A DNA stretch of 64,000 bases, from positions 276,055,174 to 276,119,173 of the forward strand of contig CM062804.1 in NCBI GenBank assembly GCA_031772625.1, in the 5' to 3' direction. Every line of letters starts with the position of its first letter. Positions within the stretch are counted from its first letter, which is position 1. The position numbers and the translations under genes were made by a program. The notes beneath the pieces were generated by a model, which saw only the letters and a list, made by a program, of their open reading frames with translations, did no database searches and was not told the origin of the DNA. This document shows, piece by piece, positions 56,161 to 64,000 of the stretch. The stretch comes from Pinus tabuliformis. Taxonomy: Eukaryota; Streptophyta; Pinopsida; Pinales; Pinaceae.

Positions 56161-57969
56161 ATGCTCCCTCCTAACATCGAAACATCGGCCAACTCCTTAC
56201 AGCAAGAGAAAGAAATGCAAGCAGGAGCAGAAGTAAGTTCTTCAAGGCAGCGAACCAAGGCAGAATCTAGTATCAAAAAGCAGTTCACAGACATAAAAGC
56301 AAGAAATGAGCCGGTTAGATACCAGCTCTATAACCAACTGCTCAGAATGGCACCAACCAATCAGGAGAGACTCATGTTAGCCTATGATATTCAAGAAGGG
56401 AAAATGACTCTCAGTCATTTTAGACCTACCATGCAGCATCCTCAGTCAGCAGCAGACTACATCAGAACTAACTTGGAAGTGTTTTCCAAAGACATCCACC
56501 CCATGGATCAGATTGAGCTACATAAGCAAACCGGGGAGATGGTCTACTCAACCTTGGCTGATAAAACTCTGTTGGCACACAGGTTACAAAATTCTCTACA
56601 CAATACTGCTGCTCAGCTGGAACTAGAAAAGGCATCATCTCAAGCCAAGGACAACAGAATCAAGTCCTTGGAAGAAATTATTATAGAACTAGGACATGAT
56701 CCAAATGATCCTAAAGGTGTACAGGCCTTGATGAAGAAAAAGGATGAGGATATAGCAGCTTTGAGAAAGAAGATCAAGATACCACCTACCCATCACCCTC
56801 AGACTGAAGGGGTTGCAGAACAAAAGAAAGACCAAGATGTGGTTGCTCTACTCTTGACCTTACATAAGAGATTGGTGGAAACAGAGAGTGCTTTGGAGGC
56901 GAGCCTAAAGCAAAGACAGGAAGAGCAAGCAACTCGGCCACCACCAGCAATCATAAATATTGAGGATACTCCTCAAATAATAGCTCCACCAGCTCCTCCC
57001 ACCGGGCAAACATCGGAGGCAGGCCCTTCAGGCTCAGCACCAGCATCAGAAGGGACAACACAGGTAGCAGCATCAGAACAGGTACCCAGCCTCAGCATGC
57101 AGAATATGATGAAGGAGCTTGAAGCTCTAGAAGTATAGATGGCTGAACTGAAAGAGGCTAAAGAAAAGTTAGCCAAGCTTGAAGAGAAATATGACAAATC
57201 CAAGCAGAATTTGGCTGAAAGAGTAAGGGAGATAAGAGCTCTTGAGAAAAGGATAAAGGAGTTAGAAAAAGAACTTACTCTGGATAAAACTATAGGTGAA
57301 ATCAAGAAGATTCTATGGGCTAACATTGGTCAATCCATTACAGACCAATGGCAGTCCATTGAAACAATCCATGAGCAAATGGATCTCCTGAGCAGGGCAA
57401 AAGCAGAAAATCAAAGAGCCCGGGCATCCCTGGGGAATATGCCTGAAATAGCCAACAGAATGATTCAAGTCCTCAACAATCGCACTGGCCTTCAGCTAGC
57501 AGGAATGGGTATCAGAGATAGAACTGATACCATTTTACTAATAAAGAGGGTGCTCACCTTGAGGAACTATGTGCAGACATTGGACAGAAGGTGTCAAGAA
57601 ATGCAGACAGAGGTAAATGAATTTATTGCAAAAATCACAGCATTGCATAACAGAGGTCTTCCTAGCTTGGTAACTAGTGCAGGAAGATTATTATCACATG
57701 AACATTATGCCAAGAGGGTCAACAATTATGCAGCAAATCAAATAACAGCATCCGCAAGCATTTCAGAGGAAACAGGGCCCCCATCTGGGCAGACTCTCTA
57801 TGAAAAGTTGGAAAATTTGTTTTTTATTGAGCATGAGATCAAGCACCTTTTTGAAGTGCCTCCAAATTACTACAAATATACTGAAGCTGATGAAACTCTG
57901 ATTAAAATACAGAGACACCAATTGCCTACTGAAGATTGGTGGAGAGGCATGATAGAAACGTTGCTCTGA
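56161..57969 (+). pseudogene. Unrecognised coiled-coil protein encoded within the LTR U3, one internal stop
   Basis: Two open stretches in the same frame, 325 codons (56161-57138) and 276 codons (57139-57969), are separated only by a TAG. Together they make a protein of about 602 residues. Order: a polar N-terminus, a helical domain (about 30-160, ending with TLADKTLLAHRLQNSLHN), a coiled coil (160-215), a further helix, a proline/glycine/serine-rich linker (about 265-305: PPPAIINIEDTPQIIAPPAP), then a long charged coiled coil (330-375: ELKEAKEKLAKLEEKYDKSK) and a helical C-terminus ending EDWWRGMIETLL. I recognise no family, no zinc knuckle, no catalytic motif, no signal peptide and no membrane segment. 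The ATG at 56161 is the first in the frame after the conserved LTR sequence. P's LTR lacks it. Confidence 0.75.
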
Positions 57970-58305
57970 TAAATCAAATTTTGTTTGTAGTCTTTTTGAT
58001 CAATCTCGGGTCAGCATTTTCAAAAGACTCACATGTTCAATCTACCTGGGCGGAAATAGAAAGAGCAGATGGATAACAAGGATAATGACTTGGCACAAAT
58101 AAACGAGTGCGGATGACGGGGCTAAAGCAGTCGCGCCGTGATAAAGCAGCAAAAGGCGAAATTCCTCGAAATGGATGCAAAGCACTCGGCCGGCCCAGTT
58201 GGCTGCAAAGTCAAAGAACTCTGACAGAAATGAACAGCTGTTGTTTGTCTATTTTAATGGCAATAACTGTTGTATCTACTATTTTTGAAAGTTGGTAAGA
58301 AAGTT

Positions 58306-58322
58306 ATGAGTTAATGACTCAT
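58306..58322 (+). promoter_or_regulatory. Near-palindrome upstream of the TATA box in the solo LTR
   Basis: ATGAGTTA-A-TGACTCAT, the counterpart of 37213-37229 with one arm mismatch. The right half contains TGACTCA, a GCN4/bZIP-like site. Confidence 0.4.
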
Positions 58323-58349
58323 CTTTCAGATATTTTGTGAAACACTTTT

Positions 58350-58359
58350 GTATATATAT
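58350..58359 (+). promoter_or_regulatory. TATA box of the solo LTR
   Basis: GTATATATAT in the block conserved among the R-family LTRs. It lies about 380 bp downstream of the end of the U3 coding region, so transcripts from it would not include that region unless they began upstream, for instance in a neighbouring 5' LTR. Confidence 0.7.
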
Positions 58360-59203
58360 CCCCACGAATAACTTATTTGGGGTTGTTGATTTTATTCTGG
58401 AGAGCTCCGCTGTATCTTCTCAAAGTTGAATACAAGAAGCTATTGGTGTTTCAATTTGGATTTGTTTGGACATGTTGTGATGAGATTGCCGGCTACTGCA
58501 GGATTCCCGTGTTATCTCGTGATACAATAAGTTTCTTTTGAACTGTGTTTTGTATTTTCTCTATTTGCTGAAACCATCTATATTATATGTTTAATACTCT
58601 TAGCAGTAAGGAAAAAGAATAGTTTAGGATTTGTCCATTGAGGCACCCTAAACTCAATCTTTGTTGCTAATTATGTTTTCTTCAGAACTAGTTATAAATG
58701 TGGAATTCTTAAATGCTCCCATTTTCTCTAAGTTTACATGGTGAAATCTATTCAGGAATTCTTAACTGCTCTTGAATAAATATTCAACCCTTTATACTCG
58801 TTTTCACAGTGAAAGAAATCTTCATTGCCTTTCATTGTGTCGGTTCTTACTGTTTTTCCTTTAAATCAAAAGTTTGTTTCATGAATACCTGTCTGGCTCT
58901 GCAGTAACACTATCCTTATCACATATCCCAAGCAACATACAATCATGGACTCCCATTGCCCAATGGAATAAAACTCTCTGAACATTGCATGCCCCTCTTT
59001 AGAGCCTATCATTCAACCAAACTTCAAACAAAATTCAGTGTTTCATAGCTAGCCTAAAATTCCCAAAACAAAGCTAAATCAGAAAGAGAGAGCCCTCTCT
59101 GATTGCAGGTAGGCTAGGACCTGCAATCCAAAGATTGGTTTGTGGTTACCTCGGCCGTACTCCCTTAGGAGTCGAAGGGAACAACCTGAGTGATAACAGA
59201 GTG

Positions 59204-60513
59204 ATAAAATAGTGTGAAGGAAAAAGAAAATAGAAATGGAGGGTCCCAATGGGTTAATTACGACAATATTGCGCTTAATTACAGGTTTAAACTCAGATTA
59301 GGCGATCAGGATGATTAACGGAGGTTTAATTAACTTTATCGTGAATTGATAAGTTAATGGGTTTTGGGTGAAATACATAGTTTTATAGTTAAACCAAGGT
59401 TTTAGGATATTTACGTGAAAGGACTTAATAATATACAGGAATGGGTATTTTAGGGATTTAATATATTAAGTCAAAAGTTAATATGAATATGAGCGAAAAG
59501 GAGATGTGATAAGTTTAATGTAAATTTGGAATTATATGCTTGTCATCCACATACATTAGTACTTAGGATAAAACTTATTTTGTGGTTTTTTGGAGTATTT
59601 GTGAGTGAAAGGGGAATTAACATGGGATTTCCATTTTTCCTAGGCAAATGGTGTTTAGCCTTAGGAAAAGGGGTTTTTTAGGGAAATGAAGAAAAATGAC
59701 TTTTGTGAAGGAGATTCAAATATTTAATACCTATAAGTCATTAAGCTGAGGGTCCAGTCCCACCAGAAGTTAGAGAAATGCTCTGAGACTTTATGACTGA
59801 AGGTTTTAGTATTGGAGAACATTTGGGAAGGGGAAATTAATAAGTATGTAGTGGAAGATGAGATGAAATGAGGGGGAAGTTAACTAATCAATTGTGAACA
59901 TCAACAACCTTTCTTCTACTTTTCCTTTGCTTATCCTAACATTTTTCTTCACTTAATGGGTGCATTTAAGCTAGCAAACCCTTTCCTTTTCCCTTTTTTC
60001 TTTTGAAAAACAAACTATCTAATTCTAACCTTATAACATCCAAGGGCTCAGATTAAACTAATGAGCTCCTTATTATTCTCTACCTAACTACTGATTTGCC
60101 AAGATTAAACAGTTTGGCTAGATCTTTATTCTCTAACTATAAACATGAAATTTAAAGCATGAAGCAATCAAGATTAAACTATTTGACTGTCATGGGTTGT
60201 GGCATTTATGACAAGCTGCACACAACCATTATTTTGCAGAAAAAGGTAAAATAGTAGTGGCATTTGAACTTGCACACTTTCAAAGTTTATTTCTTTTTCT
60301 TTTCTCTCTAACCTAACATTTTGTTTTTTGCCTTGATTTTTTAGGGCATCTATCCTAACATTTTCTTTGATATGGACATATTTATGAAAATATTTCCTAA
60401 CATTTTTATTTAATATTCTTTTTGTCCATATCATATCTTAACATTTTGTAAACATATTTTTCATTTTTTGACTAATTTATTCTATCTTATCCAAATCAAA
60501 AAATGTTACAACA
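59204..60513 (-). mobile_element. Element Q 3' LTR, upstream part
   Basis: The minus strand starts TGTTGTAACATTTTTTG at 60513, just after the GTCCCCAATTGGAGCCGA block. 60130-59930 aligns with R-family LTR positions 35470-35660 (AATCTTGGCA, GTTAGGTAGAGAA, GGGTTTGC and TGCACCCA words), so the Q LTR is a diverged relative of R. The solo LTR at 55359-59198 interrupts it at the GAGTG site. No coding frame like that of the solo LTR is seen here. Confidence 0.65.
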
Positions 60514-60669
60514 TCGGCTCCAATTGGGGACTTCTTTCTACTGTAGAATGCAAATAACTTGTAGATCCATGTGCCTTCTCCTCGGGCTTTGGAGTCTTTG
60601 CTGTAAAAAAAACTCACTGACAGCTTAAAAAGAAACCAGAATATTTACAATGAAATGTATCCCAACTTC
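60514..60669 (-). other. Element Q 3' untranslated segment
   Basis: Between the integrase stop and the LTR. It ends, on the minus strand, in GTCCCCAATTGGAGCCGA, like CCATCCCCAAGTGGAGCCAC at the same place in P; this probably covers the plus-strand primer site. Confidence 0.6.
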
Positions 60670-61773
60670 TTAGTATTGAATGAAATGTTTGAGAAACCTT
60701 CCATTTACAGGATAAGTGGAATATTGTCCCTCAAGATTTTGTAGCACAAAGGTGTTGTTACCCTTTACTTCAGCAATTGCTAATGGATCAAACCATAGAT
60801 TATCAAACTTTCCATTCTTTCCCTTTTCCTCCCTCGTGGAGTCCCATCTTAGAACTAGGTCACCTTCTTTGAAGTCCATTTCCCTAGCTCTTATGTCAAA
60901 CAGGGTTTTCATCTTATGTTGATATTTATTCAATTTTTATTGAAATTCATCTCTATTTTCATTTAGTTCAATAATTTGATTTATTCTCCTTGAAAAATCA
61001 TCAGGTTCATCTGTTGAATCCTGCAGGAATTTTAAAACAGGGAAGGCCAAATTGGTAGGGAATATTGCATCTTTCCCATAGACTAACTGAAAAGGAGATT
61101 TCCTAGTAGATCTTTTTGGAGTTATTCTGTTTGCCCATACTGCATAAACTAAATGAGAGTCCCAACTCTTTTTATGACCAACTAGAGTCTTTTTGATTAC
61201 CTTTACTAGACTTTTATTTGAGGATTCTGCGAGGCCATTACCTTGAGGGTAGTATGGAGTTGAATGATGTAGTAGAATCTGATATTTTTGGCAAAACTCA
61301 ATCATCTTAACACTAGAGAATGTTGTTGCATTATTTGTGACAATTTGAGTTGGGCAACAAAACGTAGATAAGATGTTTTCTTCAATGAATTTAATTACTA
61401 CTAAATCAATGGCATTTCTAACTGGAATTTCTTCTACCCACTTAGTGAAGTAGTTTGTTTATGTGAAATCCATCTGTGCTGATTACTTCAAGTGGGATGG
61501 ATTTCTCCAATCTAATCCCCATTGAAGGAAAGGTGCTGAGATTATTGATGGTACTAGTGGAAGAGCTGATAGTTTCTACTTACCAGCAAACATCTGACAA
61601 GGAACACAACCTTTGACCTTTGCCCCTACTTGCAAGAACAATGTTGGCCAATAAAATCCTCCCCTTAATATCTTGTATGTTGTTGCTCTCCAAGCATAAT
61701 GTCCTCCAAAAAATCCTGTATGAAATTGATCAATGATTCCTTTAGTTTCTGATTTTGTTAAACATAATAACAA
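60670..61773 (-). pseudogene. Element Q integrase
   Basis: Minus strand. 61773-61576 is the zinc-binding domain HTGFFGGHYAWRATTYKI, then GGFYWPTLFLQVGAKVKGC and VPC (H2C2). A decayed stretch follows, where the first catalytic aspartates should lie (61575-61306; EEIPVRNAIDLVVIKFIEE-like sequence is readable near 61430-61370). 61305-60937 is the second half of the core: HHSTPYYPQGNGLAESSNKS with the catalytic E, then SWDSHLVYAVWANRITPKRS. 60933-60670 is the C-terminal domain: DIRAREMDFKEGDLVLRWDS, then KFDNLWFDPLAIAEVKGNNT. Integrase inserts the cDNA, making the 5-bp duplications seen for P and the solo LTR. A few stops and shifts only. Confidence 0.88.
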
Positions 61774-62620
61774 AATATTCAGTGGATCTTTCTAGTACAA
61801 ATTTGCATTTATGATGCAGTACTTAACTGCTTTCAATTTAAGACTTTTACTACTAGGCTTTGTAAAATGATGCTGGACACTCAAAATGGAGGAGAAAATT
61901 TACATTGTCTTTATACCAATATGACAATAGAAATTTGTCATCAATATGTAAAGGGCTAATCTGATATGAAGGTAAAGGTTCTTGTGGATTCTTTTCTTCA
62001 GGTTGAAGAGAAGGTTCTTGTGGATTTTCCCCTTGTAGAATTAGGAAAGGTTCTTGTGGATCCTTCCCTTATATTAGGACAAAAGGTTCTTGTGAATTCT
62101 TCCCTTGTACTTCTAAAATAGAATTGATTCGAAGCACTTTGCAATTGGATTTTGCTAGAAGCTTGGCTAAATCCTGACCTTTTACTAGCTTTGTAGTTTT
62201 GATAGTTATATCAAACTCAATTATTTGAGTGATCCACCTACCTCTTTCTAACCAGTGTCAGGTTGAGTTAAAACAATTTTTACAACACCATTAGGAACAT
62301 AAGCAGTAATAGGTGAATGTCGGACATACATCCTGAAAGATTTCAGGGCTTGAATGAGGGCATAGGCTTGCTTATTGATTATGTCATATTTAAGCTCGAC
62401 ATCTCTCATAACCTTATTGAAAAAGGCTATGGGTTGGTCATGGGAATCTTCATTCTTTTGTAATAGGACAACAACAAGGGTTGTTTCTGAGGCAAAAGAA
62501 AAGATATTGAATGGTTTAGTATAATCAGGGCCGACCAAGGTGGGAGCTTCAAAGATAGCTTTCTTGATCTAATAAAATGTATGCTTGGAAGAGTCAGTCC
62601 ATTTAACTTCATGATCTTTT
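61774..62620 (-). pseudogene. Element Q RNase H domain and linker
   Basis: Minus strand. 62538-62248 encodes the gypsy RNase H: KPFNIFSFASETTLVVVLLQ, then DQPIAFFNKVMRDVELKYDI and QAYALIQALKSFRMYVRHSP. It is preceded by the thumb end (KAIFEAPTLV). In the linker towards integrase (62247-61774) the frame is broken, and a short repeat coding for K(N/D)PQEPF lies at 61972-62120. Confidence 0.82.
61972..62120 (-). repeat. Short tandem repeat encoding (Q)GKNPQEPF in Q's polyprotein
   Basis: Four imperfect copies of a unit around AAGGTTCTTGTGGATTCTTC, starting near 61975, 62010, 62046 and 62083, with spacers of different length. On the minus strand each encodes a version of K-N-P-Q-E-P in the linker between RNase H and integrase. 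Confidence 0.75.
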
Positions 62621-63402
62621 TAGATCATATAAGTTATATCTTTTACAATCTCTGCATAATTTGGGATGAATCTCCTTAAAAAATTAATCTTACCCAAAAA
62701 AGCTTGAATTTCTTTCTTGTTTCTAAGTAAGGTCAATGTTTCAATGGTAGACACACACTTAGGATCAATTTCCACTCCTTCCTTTGAGATTATATGGCCT
62801 AATAGTTTTCATTCTTTAATAGAAAACAAAGACTTTAGGGTTCAATGATATCCCAAATTTCCTACACTTGTCAAAAACCTTGTTCAAGTGCTTTAGATGT
62901 TTTTGATCAGATTTAGAAAAAACAGTAATGTCATCAAGATAAATAACTACAATTTTGTTTACCTAAGCTATGAAAGCTACATCCATATCTCTCCAAATGG
63001 CATTCTAGCGTACATAAATGTACCCCAAGGTGTAGTGAAGGTTGTCTTTTCCCTGTCTACTGGATCAACATTCACTTGATTATAACCTGAAAAACCATCA
63101 AGCATAGAAAGTATTTGTGCTCATGAAACCATTTGAAGTAACTAATCCATATTGGGCAATGGGTAATTGTCCTTTAATGATGCTCTGTTAAAATTTCTAA
63201 AGTCCACACAAAGCCTAATTTCCCCATTCTTTTTCCTAACTAGAACTAAATTTGCAACCCAATTAGAATATCTACGAGGGAGAATGATATGGGCATCTAG
63301 CATTTTCTTAATTTCCCTTTCTACAGTTGGTAGAAGGGTTGGATTTATCCTCCTAAGTTTCTATTGATAAGGTTTTGCTTCTGGCTTCAAAGGAATCATA
63401 TG
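62621..63402 (-). pseudogene. Element Q reverse transcriptase
   Basis: Minus strand, several frames. Readable blocks: an LP-MD-LLQM-like start near 63150, SMLDGFSGYNQVNVDPVD (motif A, about 63105-63050), TTFTTPWGTFMYARMPFG (about 63040-62985), the catalytic box VVIYLDDITVFSKS (YLDD at 62930-62941), LLGHIISKEGVEIDPK (about 62815-62765) and the connection FLGKINFLRRFIPNYAEIVK (about 62700-62640). The YLDD box itself is intact, but shifts and stops break the gene between blocks. RT type is that of Tat/Ogre and Athila-like gypsy elements. Confidence 0.82.
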
Positions 63403-64000
63403 CTATATTAATGAAGTGTCATAGGTCTTAAGATCAACATAAGTCCATGCAAAAACATCCTTATAATTTTGGAGTAACTTAAGATACTGAGCTTTGATCT
63501 CAGGGTCTAGAGATGCACAGATTTTGATGCTTTTGACATCACCATTTTTTCCAACGTTAATTTGCTCTATGTCCCCTTCAGAAGAAATGGACTGAGGATT
63601 TTGGAGAACATCATTTCCATCAAACAATTTTTCTAAAGGTTGCCTTTTGGAATAAAATTGTCAGACATTTGAATAATATTATGATCAACAATTTTTGAAC
63701 TGAAATCTGATGTATCATTCTCACTTGTATTTTCATTTATTCCAGATCTATCTTCATCAATTTGTAGAAGAGAAAATTGATCTACAAGTTGCAAAAAAGA
63801 TTTCAAGTGTTCATCATATTCAAAAAATTGCTGATGTTTCAGATTTTCTGGGATAGATGGGCTATACTTGACTTGTATTTGGTAGAGTACATTAGTCTAA
63901 TCATGAATTTTTAATGAACTAGTAGAAACATCTAAGGCATGTGCATGAATATTCTGATCTCTTGGAATATAAGTCAAATTAAAGGCATCAAAGAAGTTTT
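63403..64000 (-). pseudogene. Element Q region before RT, with a partial RNase H-like end
   Basis: Minus strand. 63627-63403 is open: SLDPEIKAQYLKLLQNYKDV, then FAWTYVDLKTYDTSLI, the conserved lead-in to RT in this group. Upstream, at 63990-63880, the sequence encodes NLTYIPRDQNIHAHALDVST, which looks like the C-terminal end of an RNase H fold (I-P-R-x-x-N-x-x-A-D/H-A-L-A), followed by an acidic linker (SPSIPENLKHQQFFEYDEH, DEDRSGINENTSENDTSD). So an RNase H-like domain seems to sit in front of RT as well as behind it. The window ends before it is complete. Confidence 0.65.

Larger units (their letters stand above)
55359..59198 (+). mobile_element. R-family solo LTR with an internal protein-coding region (3,840 bp)
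   Basis: TGTTAGCCTCC to GAGTGATAACA, flanked by a perfect GAGTG duplication (55354-55358, 59199-59203). It aligns with P's 3' LTR at both ends, so it is a single LTR left after recombination between two LTRs, not a whole element. Between the aligned parts lies a coding region (56161-57969), upstream of the conserved TATA box (58350), i.e. within U3. AGAGAGAGCCCTCTCT and the terminal 60 bp are shared with all R copies. It was inserted into the LTR of Q. Confidence 0.88.

Noticed and set aside
56973..57326. Minus-strand 117-codon frame
   Set aside because: It lies antisense within the coiled-coil coding region and shows no domain; the overlap with low-complexity sequence explains it.
55359..59198. 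A complete small retrotransposon whose Gag is the coiled-coil protein
   Set aside because: No internal LTR pair, primer site or polypurine tract is seen, and both ends align with P's single 3' LTR; a solo LTR fits best.
1..64000. CRISPR arrays, bacterial operons, phage or plasmid features
   Set aside because: None seen; the repeats are tandem arrays within plant retrotransposons, and the coding content is entirely eukaryotic retroelement.

Overview
The window is repeat-dense nuclear DNA of a land plant, most probably a conifer. I find no host gene, rRNA or genuine tRNA gene. Nearly everything recognisable belongs to retrotransposons: long-LTR Ty3/gypsy elements of the Tat/Ogre and Athila-like groups, one Copia remnant, one tRNA-derived SINE, and a nearly intact Penelope-like element with reverse transcriptase and a GIY-YIG endonuclease. 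Penelope-like elements of this animal type are known in plants from conifers (the 'Dryad' elements), and the very long, decayed, nested LTR elements fit that. The genus cannot be told from the sequence.

Layout. 1-894 is the end of an R-family long LTR inserted into minus-strand gypsy element H (gag, protease, tRNA-Met primer site, LTR; 895-4066). 4067-7886 is AT-rich DNA with a minisatellite and a 72-bp AT run; it leads to an iMet-type primer site and the 2.2-kb minus-strand LTR of element L (7887-10128). From 10129 a plus-strand gypsy element T (gag, protease, RT) runs to 13711, is interrupted, and resumes with RNase H and integrase at 47650-49410.

The interruption is a nest five elements deep, resolved with target-site duplications (TSDs) or matching flanks. 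T contains N (13712-47649, TSD AAAGG, minus strand, gag only). N contains a gag-only Copia element C (40759-44788) and element M (18717-40255, minus, Tat/Ogre-like). M contains P (23726-38110, TSD ATCTG), and P contains O (25420-33357, TSD ATCTC). M and O are relatives encoding twin zinc knuckles and a protease-like domain but no polymerase.

Right part. The Penelope-like element lies at 49939-52322. An AT-rich stretch and a 374-bp chimeric retroposon ending in a SINE follow. A complete 3,840-bp R-family solo LTR (55359-59198, TSD GAGTG) comes next; it carries a long coiled-coil reading frame upstream of its own promoter. It sits in the LTR of minus-strand element Q, whose pol (integrase, RNase H, RT) fills 60670-64000.

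Three things stand out. P carries U5 ends at both termini in inverted orientation, yet has a perfect TSD. The solo LTR encodes an unrecognised protein of about 600 residues. The Penelope-like element is almost intact.
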